From contig CAWJLS010000009.1 in the NCBI GenBank assembly GCA_963843755.1, positions 164,590 through 228,589 on the forward strand: a stretch of DNA of 64,000 nucleotides, written 5' to 3'. Made by a program: the position numbers and the translations under genes. The stretch is from CAWJLS01 sp963843755 (GTDB taxonomy: Bacteria > Acidobacteriota > Thermoanaerobaculia > Multivoradales > DATKCC01). Below the pieces are notes generated by a model, which saw only the letters and a program-made list of their open reading frames with translations, made no database searches and was not told where the DNA came from. Below, piece by piece: positions 37,112 through 45,485 of the stretch (position 1 is its first letter; each line of letters begins with the position of its first letter).

Positions 37112-38647
37112 CTACCGCGACTTGAGCATCTCCGGGCCGGTCAGCTCGATGGTTCCGCCGCAGCCGCTGCCGGCCGGGCACGCCTTGTACAGGGCGAAGA
37201 TGAAGTCCTTCTTCTGGGCGTACTGGCCGTGGCACCCCATGCAGCTATGGGGCGGGGTGACGCTCGCGTCCGGCGTCTGGAAGTAGGTCTCGAGCGTCGT
37301 GTTGGCCAGGAACTGCGGCATCGGGCCGCCGTAGATCTTGCGCTTGGGCGGGTCGGCGGGCCACTGGGCGTTGACCAGCTCGTAGTACTGCCAGACCGAC
37401 TGGCTGTTGAGGGTGTTGCCGGCGTCGACCAGGCCGGCCTGGTACTCGGCGTTGAGCTGGGCCACGTCGTCCGGAATGGGGATCACCCGCTCGACCTGCA
37501 CCGGGGTGCTGGAGCCGGCGGCCGGCTCCTGGTTGACCTTGCAGGTGGTGCACGACGGATCGTTGAACGAAAAGTGGGCGCCGGTCGGCACGACCGCCCC
37601 TTGGGTCGGCGCGTTGTCCACCTGCTCGAAGGTGGCCCACACCCACTCCGGACGGGTGGCGGTCTTGTGGACGATGTGGAGACCGACCAGCCCCATGAGC
37701 GCCTTGCGGCACGATCCGGTCGGCCCGTCGGGCAGGATCAGGGCCTCGGTGGTGTAGAAGTGGGTCGGATCGTCGCCCTTCCCCAGCTCCTTCCAGGCCG
37801 CCTTGACCACGATCGAGCCGACCTTGGCGGTCAGGTTCGACCCTTTCGGCGCGTTGAAGATGTCCTTCGGCTGGTTGCGGCTGTCGTAGTAGCCGTTGTC
37901 GACGATGAAGTCGAAGAACGGTCTGTTGACCCGCACCTCGAACCAGACGTCCTTGCCGTTCTGGTCGATCAGCGGCGAGTTGGTGAACGGCACGATGTTC
38001 TCGTAGAGCTGGTTGGTGACCACCGTCTTGGGCGACGGCACGCCGCTGACGTTCGACGGCACCTCGACCGCCGGGCACTGGGGAGGCACCGGCTGAGGCG
38101 TGTTCCACGCGGCCGGCTTGGTCGGCGGATCGAGGAAGATCTCCGAGGTCTCCTTGAAGGTCTCCCAGACCGTCGGCGACGCCGCCTGGCCCGATCCGCC
38201 CTCCGGGTCCGGCTGCTGGCCGCCGGTGACGTTGTCGCGGTTCGCGACGCCACGCTGCTCTGGGCTCGCCGGCCAGTTGAGGGCGATGAAGCTGGTCCAG
38301 GCCAGCTCGTTGACCGACGGCTGGAGCCCGGCCGCCCCGGCGTGGGGAGCGATGACGTCGTGCTGGAGGTCGGGGGAGAGCTGGAACGACGGCGGAGAGG
38401 CCGAGCTGGTGGTGACGCCGGAACCGGTCCCTTCGCCCCCGGAGGTCGCGCTCGGGGCCGAGCCGGGCGGAGCGGGCGCGCACCCGGTCGCCAGGGAGAG
38501 CAGGACCGCCAGCACGAGCGGGACACACAGAACCGTCAGCACCGACCGGACGATCGGCCGGTCCGGCGCCGCGAACGGGGTCGGCACGGGCGGACCGGCC
38601 AGAGGGAACCGAGACTGCACGGAGAACCGGCGAGACGCTGACTCCAT
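37112..38647 (-). CDS. CxxCH (c-type haem) lipoprotein of unknown function
   Basis: A 511-residue exported protein. A hydrophobic segment with LVLAVLLSLATGC gives a lipobox near residue 56. The mature part has a conserved-looking core (NELAWTSFIALNWPASPEQRG, VWETFKETSEIFLDP, WFEVRVNRPFFDF, THFYTTEALILPDGP, KTATRPEWVWATFEQVDNAP). A single haem c-binding motif CMGCH lies near residue 478, and further Cys pairs (PSCTTCK, ACPAGSGC) are present. This suggests a periplasmic redox lipoprotein, but no family is known to me. The gene is divergent from the alpha/beta hydrolase gene, with a palindromic element in between. Confidence 0.7.
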   Translation of the reverse strand: MESASRRFSVQSRFPLAGPPVPTPFAAPDRPIVRSVLTVLCVPLVLAVLLSLATGCAPAPPGSAPSATSGGEGTGSGVTTSSASPPSFQLSPDLQHDVIAPHAGAAGLQPSVNELAWTSFIALNWPASPEQRGVANRDNVTGGQQPDPEGGSGQAASPTVWETFKETSEIFLDPPTKPAAWNTPQPVPPQCPAVEVPSNVSGVPSPKTVVTNQLYENIVPFTNSPLIDQNGKDVWFEVRVNRPFFDFIVDNGYYDSRNQPKDIFNAPKGSNLTAKVGSIVVKAAWKELGKGDDPTHFYTTEALILPDGPTGSCRKALMGLVGLHIVHKTATRPEWVWATFEQVDNAPTQGAVVPTGAHFSFNDPSCTTCKVNQEPAAGSSTPVQVERVIPIPDDVAQLNAEYQAGLVDAGNTLNSQSVWQYYELVNAQWPADPPKRKIYGGPMPQFLANTTLETYFQTPDASVTPPHSCMGCHGQYAQKKDFIFALYKACPAGSGCGGTIELTGPEMLKSR

Positions 38648-38668
38648 GAAAGTGCCTCCTTGTCTGTT

Positions 38669-38678
38669 GAAGATCTTC
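38669..38678. promoter_or_regulatory. Palindrome in divergent promoter region
   Basis: GAAGATCTTC is a perfect 10-bp palindrome in the AT-enriched stretch 38650-38700, between the divergent CxxCH lipoprotein and hydrolase genes. TTGTCT upstream and TATAGG downstream could be -35 and -10 elements on the plus strand. Regulatory function is inferred from position and symmetry only. Confidence 0.35.
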
Positions 38679-38769
38679 TACATTATAGGGAACGACGAGA
38701 CGCGCGGAGATCGAGGAAATCCTCCGTCCGGATCCGTCACATCCAGGTACGACGACAAGGAGGCATCCC

Positions 38770-40233
38770 ATGGCGGAAAGAACCCTGCTCATCCACGGCT
38801 GGAGCGACAGCTCCCACTCGTTCCACGGGCTGAAGGATTTCCTGGTCGACCAAGGGCTCGACGCCGATCTGGTCTACTTCGCGGACTACCAGTCGCGCGA
38901 GGACAACCTGACGTTCCAGGACGTCGCCGACGGGCTGAACGACCGGCTGCGGGAGCGCGGGTTCATCGACCGCAGCGGCGTCAAGCAGTGCGACCTCAAC
39001 GTCATCGTCCACTCGACCGGCGGCCTGGTGATCCGCCACTGGATCTGGCGCTACTACCAGCGCGACGGCAACCGGCTGGCCGACTGCCCGGTGCGGCGGC
39101 TGGTGATGCTGGCGCCGGCCAACTTCGGCTCTCCCCTCGCCCACCGGGGCAAGTCGTTCCTCGGTTCGCTGGTCAAAGGGCGCAAGGAGCTGGGGCCGGA
39201 TTTCCTCGAGGTCGGCCGCAAGATCCTCGACGGCCTGGAGCTGGCGAGCCCGTACCAGTGGTGGCTGGCGGAGCGCGACCTGCTGATCGCGGAGCCGGCC
39301 TACCGCCCGGACGCGATCCAGACGACGATCATGGTCGGCGTCGACGACTACCCCGGCCTGCGCAAGCTGATCAACAAGCCCGGCACCGACGGGACGGTGG
39401 TCATCTCCGGGACGTCGCTGGACACGGTCAAGTTCATCCTCGACCCGACCCGGCCCCAGCTCGACAACAGCACCCACCGGCCGTACGACTGGAGCTGGAC
39501 GGCGCGCCCGGTTCAGGTCGCCTTCGGGGTGCTCCCCGACCTCGACCACGGCAGCATCGTCGGCACGTTCCGGAAGAAGCATCCCGAGCAGACCCTGCTC
39601 GGCGGTCTCTTGCTCCGCGCCCTCCGCAGCCAGAGCGCCGACGACTTCGAGGCGCTTCGCGGCACGCTCCGGCAGGTCACCCAGGAGACCTACGCCGCGC
39701 GGCCGAAGACCCCCCGCTTCCAGCAGTTCGTCGTCCACGCCGTCGACGACCAGGACGGGCCGATCACCGACTTCACGGTCGAGTTCTTCGTCCGCAAGGC
39801 GACGAAGTTCGAGGACGCCGGCCTGATGCGCTCCGTCCGCTCGTCTCGCGACGAGGAGGAGCTCAGCCTGAAGGTCAACCACCTGATCACCAACCAGGCG
39901 CACCAGCACGGGCGCGACGGCAGCTACCGGCGGTTCCTGGTCGACCTGGAGGAGGTGCGCAAGCTCCTGGCAACGGCCAAGGAGACGCTCCGCTCCGACG
40001 TGGTGATCAGCCTGCGGATGCACGTCCCGCCGATCGACCGCGGCATCCGCTACCGCACCGAGCGTCTGAGCGAGGTGGCCATCGCCTCGACGAAGCCGAA
40101 CGACAAGGACGAGGACAAGAACAAGGCCGATGGCCACATCCCGCGCTTCTTCTTCCCGAACACCACGACCCTGGTGGAGATCAAGGTCGACCGGGAGAAC
40201 GACTACGTGGCCGTCGACACCGAGGGCAAGTAG
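38770..40233 (+). CDS. Alpha/beta hydrolase (lipase-like) with C-terminal extension
   Basis: A 487-residue cytosolic-looking protein with an N-terminal alpha/beta hydrolase domain. The oxyanion-type HGWSDSSHSFHG follows the first strand, and the nucleophile elbow VHSTGGLVIRH gives Ser82. A DHGSIVG block near 260 may hold the catalytic His. The domain resembles PGAP1/lipase-class hydrolases. The last 200 residues form a separate region (VVHAVDDQDGPITDFTVEFF, LVEIKVDRENDYVAVDTEGK) of unknown function, possibly substrate recognition. The start is well supported by AAGGAGG. It is followed after 77 bases by the nuclease-helicase gene. Confidence 0.8.
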   Translation: MAERTLLIHGWSDSSHSFHGLKDFLVDQGLDADLVYFADYQSREDNLTFQDVADGLNDRLRERGFIDRSGVKQCDLNVIVHSTGGLVIRHWIWRYYQRDGNRLADCPVRRLVMLAPANFGSPLAHRGKSFLGSLVKGRKELGPDFLEVGRKILDGLELASPYQWWLAERDLLIAEPAYRPDAIQTTIMVGVDDYPGLRKLINKPGTDGTVVISGTSLDTVKFILDPTRPQLDNSTHRPYDWSWTARPVQVAFGVLPDLDHGSIVGTFRKKHPEQTLLGGLLLRALRSQSADDFEALRGTLRQVTQETYAARPKTPRFQQFVVHAVDDQDGPITDFTVEFFVRKATKFEDAGLMRSVRSSRDEEELSLKVNHLITNQAHQHGRDGSYRRFLVDLEEVRKLLATAKETLRSDVVISLRMHVPPIDRGIRYRTERLSEVAIASTKPNDKDEDKNKADGHIPRFFFPNTTTLVEIKVDRENDYVAVDTEGK

Positions 40234-40310
40234 CGGAGCCTCCGACGCGCCGCCGCGAGCGAATGCGCGACCGCGGGCTGTCGAGGGCGACTCTCTTGTA
40301 GAGTTCCCTC

Positions 40311-42788
40311 ATGCCACCGCGCTTCGATCCGGACCGCCTGACGCTCGACCTCTCGGTCGCCGATCTGCTCGACCGGCAGCTCGCGGGAAGTCTCGGGTTC
40401 GCCAACCGGGGCGGCTACGAGCGGCTGTGGCTCGGGCAGGCGATCCACAGCCGGTACCAGGAGGAGGCGATCACCGACGACCCGACCTACCGGCGCGAGG
40501 TGTGGGTCAAGCACTCGCTCCAGCACCGGGGGTGGCAGGTGACGGTCACCGGACGCCTCGACGGGCTGCGCCGGGGCGAGGACGGCGGCCTGGTGGTCGA
40601 GGAGATCAAGTCGGTCCGGAGGGGCGCCCAGCTCTCCCAGGCGCTCCGCGACCTCTACAACCAGCAGGCCCAGCTCTACGCCTGGATGGTCTCCCGGGGC
40701 GGCGAGATCGTCGACCCGCCCTGGGCGCCCGGCTCGGAGCTGGCCTCGGAGCTGGCAGAAGTGCCGCCGGTGCGCGCCGAGCTGGTGCTGATCGAGATCG
40801 GCAGCGACGCGATCGACCGACTGGAGGTGGAGGTCGAGCCGGACTGGATCGAGGCGGCGGTCAAGCGGCGCCTGAGCTCCCTCCTCGCGGCCTACGTGCG
40901 GGAGGAGCTGGCCGCCGAGAAGCGCCGGGAGGCGGCGGAGCGGCTGGAGTTTCCGTACCCTGAGCTCCGCCCCGGGCAGGAACGGATCGTCGAGGCGGTG
41001 GAGACGGCGCTCGAGCAGCGTGAGCATCTTCTGCTCGAGGCGACGACCGGCATCGGCAAGACGGTCTCCGCGCTCTACCCGGCTCTCCGCCACTGCCTGG
41101 CCCACGGCAAGCGCCTCTATGTCCTGACCGCCAAGACCCTCCAGCAGGAGATGGCGACCCGGGTGCTGGAGCTGCTCAACCGGGACGAGAGCTTCCACGC
41201 CGTGCGCCTGCGGGCCAAGGCCAAGATGTGCGCCAACGGCCAGGTGCTCTGCCACGAGGAGTACTGCCCCTACGCCAAGGAGTACCAGGTCAAGCTCCAG
41301 TCGAGCGGCCTGCTGCGCCAGCTCCTGGAGCGCCATCCCTACCTCGACCCGGACACGGTCTACGAGGCGTCCCAGGCGGCGGAGGTCTGCCCGTTCGAGG
41401 TCAGCCTCGAGCTGGCCGGCCGGGTCCAGGTGACGGTCTGCGACTACAACTACGCCTTCGACCCGTATGTCTCGCTCCAGGATTTCGAGGCCCAGAACGA
41501 CCTCTCCGACGTGGTGTTGGTGGTCGACGAGATCCACAACCTGGTCGACCGCGGGCGCGGCTACTACAGCCCGGAGCTGTCGGCCGACGCGGTGCGGGCG
41601 GCCGGCGAGGCCGCGGGCCTATCTAGGTCAGGGGGCGGCGCGCCGGTCCACCGGACGATCGCCGGCCTCTGCCGGGAGCTCGCCCGACTGATCGAGGACG
41701 CGGCCGACGTCGAGCTCGAGGACGGCCCGCCGGGCGATCGGGCGGTCGAGTCGGATCTGCCCGAGGACCCGCTCTGGCAGCTCCGTCCGCGCTTCGACAC
41801 GGCGTTCATCGACTACCTGGAGTTCCAGCGCGAGACCAAGAGCTTCCGGCCGGAGGACGAGTTCGTCGACCTCTACTTCTCCTTCCTCCGGTTCCTGAAC
41901 GGCCTGGCGGTCTCGGACGACGCCTTCAGCCACCTGGTCGAACGGGTCGGCAACGACCGGCGCCTGCGCATCCTGTGCAAAGACCCCAGCCAGTTCCTCG
42001 GCCGGACCATCAACCGCACCCATTCGACCATCGGCCTCTCGGCGACGCTCTCGCCGCCCGAGTTCTACCGCGACCTCCTGGGCTTCGACCCGGAGCGCAC
42101 CGCGTCGCTGTCGGTGCCCAACCCCTTCCCCGCCGCCAACCGCCGGGTGGTGATCGATACCGAGGTCGCCACCACCTACCGCGAGCGGCCGATCTACTAC
42201 CCGCTGATCGCCGAGCGGCTGACCCAGTTCGCCGACTCGGTGCCGGGGAACTGCCTGGCCCTCTTCCCCAGCTACGCCTTCCTGGCCGAGATCGCCGCCC
42301 ACCTCCAGCCGACCTCGAAGCGGGTGCTGGTCCAGCGCCGCGCCTCGGGCGACCGCGAGCGGGAGGAGATCCTGGAGGTGCTCCGCTCCGCCCTGATGGG
42401 AGACGTGCTGCTGCTGGCGGTGGCGGGCGGGGTGTTCGCCGAAGGGGTGGACTACCCCGGCGACATGCTGCGGGCGGTGGCGGTGGTCGGCCCCTGTCTG
42501 CCGGCCCTGACCGTCGAGCAGCAGCTCCTCAAGCGGTACTACCAGGAGCGGTTCGAGCGCGGCTTCGAGTACGCCTTCGTGGTGCCGGGGATGACCCGGG
42601 TGGTCCAGGCCGCCGGCCGGCTGATCCGCTCCGACCGGGACCGCGGGGTGATCGCGCTCTTCGACCGGCGCTTTCTCGAGGGGATCTACCGCAAGCACCT
42701 GCCGGACGACTGGGTGCCGGAGGAGGGGGCCGAAGCGCTCTCCCAGCATCCGGCCGAGGCGGCGGCGGCCTTCTTCCGCACGGTCTGA
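40311..42788 (+). CDS. Cas4/RecB-like nuclease fused to XPD/DinG-type Fe-S helicase
   Basis: An 825-residue fusion. The N-terminus is a Cas4/RecB-family PD-(D/E)xK nuclease: His46 in GQAIHSRYQ, Asp84 in GRLDGL, and Glu98/Lys100 in EEIKSV. It is followed by an XPD/Rad3/DinG-like SF2 helicase with Walker A EATTGIGKT (about 243-251) and a four-cysteine iron-sulfur site (Cys307, Cys314, Cys319, Cys360). The DEIH box is at 406-409, and the second lobe has HSTIGLSATLSPPEFY and VVQAAGRLIRSDRD. The combination suggests a DNA-end processing or repair enzyme that unwinds and cuts 5'-tailed DNA. It is on the same strand as the hydrolase gene. A terminator for the opposite strand lies downstream. Confidence 0.9.
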   Translation: MPPRFDPDRLTLDLSVADLLDRQLAGSLGFANRGGYERLWLGQAIHSRYQEEAITDDPTYRREVWVKHSLQHRGWQVTVTGRLDGLRRGEDGGLVVEEIKSVRRGAQLSQALRDLYNQQAQLYAWMVSRGGEIVDPPWAPGSELASELAEVPPVRAELVLIEIGSDAIDRLEVEVEPDWIEAAVKRRLSSLLAAYVREELAAEKRREAAERLEFPYPELRPGQERIVEAVETALEQREHLLLEATTGIGKTVSALYPALRHCLAHGKRLYVLTAKTLQQEMATRVLELLNRDESFHAVRLRAKAKMCANGQVLCHEEYCPYAKEYQVKLQSSGLLRQLLERHPYLDPDTVYEASQAAEVCPFEVSLELAGRVQVTVCDYNYAFDPYVSLQDFEAQNDLSDVVLVVDEIHNLVDRGRGYYSPELSADAVRAAGEAAGLSRSGGGAPVHRTIAGLCRELARLIEDAADVELEDGPPGDRAVESDLPEDPLWQLRPRFDTAFIDYLEFQRETKSFRPEDEFVDLYFSFLRFLNGLAVSDDAFSHLVERVGNDRRLRILCKDPSQFLGRTINRTHSTIGLSATLSPPEFYRDLLGFDPERTASLSVPNPFPAANRRVVIDTEVATTYRERPIYYPLIAERLTQFADSVPGNCLALFPSYAFLAEIAAHLQPTSKRVLVQRRASGDREREEILEVLRSALMGDVLLLAVAGGVFAEGVDYPGDMLRAVAVVGPCLPALTVEQQLLKRYYQERFERGFEYAFVVPGMTRVVQAAGRLIRSDRDRGVIALFDRRFLEGIYRKHLPDDWVPEEGAEALSQHPAEAAAAFFRTV

Positions 42789-42812
42789 GCCGATCCGGAA
42801 CGGGCGGGCACG

Positions 42813-42842
42813 AAAAAGCGCCCCGCCGACTCGGGACGGGGC
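42813..42842 (-). terminator. Intrinsic terminator of the ECF operon
   Basis: On the minus strand a stem of GCCCCG and CGGGGC (42842-42837 with 42825-42820) is followed by GC and a five-T run (42817-42813). It lies about 120 bases beyond the last gene of the sigma-anti-sigma-CpxP-like operon, and just past the convergent helicase gene. Confidence 0.65.
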
Positions 42843-42962
42843 ACGAAGGAGGAGGGAGGAAGGAGACTGTCTCGCGTGTGCCTGTCTCGCTCTCTCACTA
42901 CTGTCTACGAAGGGTGGCGGGCAAATGTTTATGCGCCATAGGCCGGAGTCTTCCGCGACGGG

Positions 42963-43853
42963 TCACTGAGGCCTGCGCCGGTGGGGACCGGAGCGCCCCG
43001 GAGGGCCGGGAGGACGGTCTCCGCCGGGGCCTCCCGGACCGCCGGGGCCAGCCGGACGTGGCCCGAGGCGGGCCAGGAAATCGAGGTACTGGCGCTCCTG
43101 GCCCGGACCGAGCAGCGCCCGGGTGTCGAGGACGGTGTGGGCGAGGTCCCGGTCGAAGCCGGATCGCTCCTCGCCGAGCTGACGGACCAGCGCGTCGATC
43201 GCCTCCCGCGACGGGTTCGGGTCGCCCAACGAGCGGCGGAAGCGGTCCTGGAGGGTGACGATCCTCTCGCGCCGCTGATGCGACGCGACGAAGAAGCGCC
43301 GCTGGATCTCGAGGAACTTGTCGCGGTCGGCACCGGTCAGGCCGAGGCGCTCGGCCATGCTCTCCAGCCGCTTGGCGATGGCCGGCGGCAGCTCGCCCCG
43401 GTCCAGGGCCTGGGCCGCGGCGGTCGTGCGCGGGAACCCGTCGGGCGGGCGGTCGGCGCCGCCGGGCCGCTCGTTCAGCCCGAGGTCGGCATCGCGCGGG
43501 AAGCCCTGCGGTCCATCCTCCGGCCGCGGTGGCGGAGGGCCGGGCCGCCGCGGCGGCCGGCCGTCCATACGGGGCGGGGCTCCTTCGGACCCGGCGTCAC
43601 CGGGCAGCGGCCGGTCGGAAGCCACTCGGTCCGGGGACACGTCGTCCGGGGACACGTCGTCCGGGGGCACGGCGTCCGGGGATACGGCGTCCGGACCGGC
43701 CGTGCCCTCGGTGCCCGTCGCCGCCCCCGGTTCGTTGCCACGGTCGACCGAGGACGCGACCGGGCGGGAGCGCTCCACCAGCAGCATGGTCACGATCCCC
43801 ACGTTGACCCCGACCGACAGGAGCAGGACGATGCTGAGCCAGCGACGACTCAT
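42963..43853 (-). CDS. CpxP/Spy-like periplasmic sensor protein
   Basis: A 296-residue protein. An N-terminal membrane anchor or signal (IVLLLSVGVNVGIVTMLL) is followed by a Pro/Asp repeat region. The Metal_resist/LTxxQ-type helical domain comes next (AKRLESMAERLGLTGADRDKFLEIQRRFFVASHQRRERI, then GEERSGFDRDLAHTVLDTRALLGPGQERQYLDFL). A Gly/Pro/Arg-rich tail ends the protein. The fold is that of CpxP/Spy-type stress proteins. Residues about 55-75 (DAVSPDAVPPDDVSPDDVSPDRV) come from 15-bp tandem repeats. The start overlaps the anti-sigma factor stop (ATGA), so the three genes downstream of the ECF promoter form one operon sensing the envelope. A trailing intrinsic terminator is at 42813-42842. 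Confidence 0.75.
   Translation of the reverse strand: MSRRWLSIVLLLSVGVNVGIVTMLLVERSRPVASSVDRGNEPGAATGTEGTAGPDAVSPDAVPPDDVSPDDVSPDRVASDRPLPGDAGSEGAPPRMDGRPPRRPGPPPPRPEDGPQGFPRDADLGLNERPGGADRPPDGFPRTTAAAQALDRGELPPAIAKRLESMAERLGLTGADRDKFLEIQRRFFVASHQRRERIVTLQDRFRRSLGDPNPSREAIDALVRQLGEERSGFDRDLAHTVLDTRALLGPGQERQYLDFLARLGPRPAGPGGPGGPGGDRPPGPPGRSGPHRRRPQ
43619..43688. repeat. 15-bp tandem repeats in the CpxP-like gene
   Basis: Degenerate copies of a 15-base unit (GTCCGGGGACACGTC and variants) in tandem encode a five-residue SPDxV repeat in the linker of the CpxP-like protein. Unit number is probably variable between strains. Confidence 0.7.
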
Positions 43854-44572
43854 CGGAGCGACTCCCCGCCGCCCCCGGCCGTGTCGTCGTCCGGCGCGAA
43901 GGCGCTCCAGTAGGACTCCGCCAGGCTCTCGACCGAGCCGGCCGTGAGCGCGTCCAGGCCGCTCGTGCTCGCCGTCGTCTCGGCGACGGTGCCGGCGCCA
44001 CGGCGCCTCGTGGTCCCCGCGGCCGTCGTGTCAGCCGCGGCGGTGGTGCCGGCGGCGGTGGCGCTGCCGGGTTCAGCGCCCGCAGCTGCGCCGCTGCCTG
44101 CGCCCGGGCCGGCGCCGGCCTGCGACGCCACGGCCGGCACGGTCTGCAGGGCGAGGGGCTGCTGCGGGATCACCAGCCAGCCGACGGCGGCCCCGGCGAC
44201 GATCCCGCCGACCAGGGCGCCGGCGGCCATCGCCCGGGCCCAGGCGGGGCGGAAGGGGGCGGTCTCAGCGGCCCCTGAGCGCCCCTCCTCGGCCGTCCGC
44301 GCGGCCACGCGGGCGGCGAAGCCGGGCGGGGCGGGCGGGGCCGGAGGCAGATCGAGCCGCTCCCAGCTTCCCTCCATGCGGCGCAGGGCCGCGGCGAGCT
44401 CCGGCTCGGCCGCCAACCGCTCGCGCAGCCGGGCGGCCTCCGCCGGCGCCAGCTCCCCGTGGAGCAGGCGCAGCAGAGCGGCCTGGTCCCGTCGCCGAAC
44501 CGTGTCTCGGCGCCCGCCCGACGAGGGGCGGCGCTCGGGGGTTCGCTCGGGATCGTGGTGCTTGGTCGCCAT
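43850..44572 (-). CDS. Probable anti-sigma factor (single membrane span)
   Basis: A 240-residue protein with a cytoplasmic N-terminal helical domain (LLRLLHGELAPAEAARLRERLAAEPELAAALRRMEGSWERL), as in anti-sigma factors, but without a zinc-binding HxxxCxxC motif. A membrane helix lies near 120-140 (AGALVGGIVAGAAVGWLVI). The extracytoplasmic part is Ala/Gly/Thr-rich low complexity. It follows the ECF sigma factor gene after 14 bases and overlaps the CpxP-like gene by four, so the set is a sigma, anti-sigma and envelope-sensor cascade. Assignment rests mainly on this order. Confidence 0.7.
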   Translation of the reverse strand: MATKHHDPERTPERRPSSGGRRDTVRRRDQAALLRLLHGELAPAEAARLRERLAAEPELAAALRRMEGSWERLDLPPAPPAPPGFAARVAARTAEEGRSGAAETAPFRPAWARAMAAGALVGGIVAGAAVGWLVIPQQPLALQTVPAVASQAGAGPGAGSGAAAGAEPGSATAAGTTAAADTTAAGTTRRRGAGTVAETTASTSGLDALTAGSVESLAESYWSAFAPDDDTAGGGGESLR

Positions 44573-44586
44573 CGTCGCTCTCCAGT

Positions 44587-45339
44587 CTATGAAACCCGCG
44601 AGCCGTCCGATCCTCGCGGTACCGCACCGCCCTCACCGGCGGGAAGCGCCTCGTCCTCCACCGCCAACGCCTTCTCGAGCTGCCTCATGGCCCGGAAGAG
44701 CCGGCTGGCGACGGAGGAGTTGCTGGTCCCCAGGATCTCGGCGATCTCGTCGTACGAAAGCTCCTCGAACTTGGCCAGCACGACCACCGCCCGCTGGGAC
44801 TCGGGCAGGGCGTCCAGGGCCCGGCGGGTCGCCTGCCAGCGCCGCCGCGCGGTCAGCGCCGCGTCCGGCCGGGGCGCCGGATCGACCGGGTCGATCGGCC
44901 TGAGCAGGGAGATCCCTCCGCCACGGCCCACCGGGCCCGCGGCACCGGCGGGAGCGGTCGCGGCGGACCCCCTCGCTCCCCCTCGGCCGCCGTCGCCTCC
45001 TCGGTCCGACGCGGCGCCCAACGAGAAGAAGCGCGCCACCTTGCGCCGCCGGAGCTGGTTCAGGCAGTGGTTGACCGCGATCCGGTAGAGCCAGGTGGAG
45101 ACCTTGGCGTCCGGGCGGAAGCGGCCCGCCTTGCGGAAGACCTTGAGGAAGACCTCCTGGGCCGCGTCCCGGGCCTCTTCCCGGTCGCCCAGCAGGCGCT
45201 GGCAGACCGCGATCACGCGGTCCTGGTGCCGCCGCACGAGCTCCTCGAACGCACCGGAGTCGCCGTCGGCGGTCGCGCGGAGCAGCTCGAGGTCGGGGGA
45301 CACGGAGCGGTCGACGTCTGCAGTCACTGCGGTCACCAC
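44587..45339 (-). CDS. ECF-family RNA polymerase sigma factor
   Basis: A 250-residue ECF sigma factor. Region 2 is DAAQEVFLKVFRKAGRFR and KVSTWLYRIAVNHCLNQLRRRK. Region 4 is LPESQRAVVVLAKFEELSYDEIAEILGTSNSSVASRLFRAM, an intact helix-turn-helix. The two are joined by an unusually long Gly/Ala/Arg-rich linker (about 50 residues). The start GTG at 45339 lies inside a 12-bp palindrome (45336-45347). An operon with the anti-sigma and CpxP-like genes follows. The target regulon cannot be told from the sequence. Confidence 0.85.
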   Translation of the reverse strand: MVTAVTADVDRSVSPDLELLRATADGDSGAFEELVRRHQDRVIAVCQRLLGDREEARDAAQEVFLKVFRKAGRFRPDAKVSTWLYRIAVNHCLNQLRRRKVARFFSLGAASDRGGDGGRGGARGSAATAPAGAAGPVGRGGGISLLRPIDPVDPAPRPDAALTARRRWQATRRALDALPESQRAVVVLAKFEELSYDEIAEILGTSNSSVASRLFRAMRQLEKALAVEDEALPAGEGGAVPRGSDGSRVS

Positions 45340-45347
45340 GATCGTGG
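45336..45347. promoter_or_regulatory. 12-bp palindrome over the ECF sigma start codon
   Basis: CCACGATCGTGG is a perfect palindrome that includes the sigma factor's GTG start. It could be an operator, or it could sequester the start codon in an mRNA hairpin. A repeat-rich leader (45400-45455, copies of GGTCCGGGGCC) lies just upstream. Confidence 0.4.
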
Positions 45348-45485
45348 AACACCCGGGGCGGCGGATCCTTGCGGGTCGCGCCCCGCCTCCGACCGGTCCC
45401 CACTCGGTCCGGGGCCGGTCCGGGGCCGGGTCGGGGCCGGTCCGGAGTCTGCCCGGGAGGGCGACCCGCGACCGCCCGAAGACGC

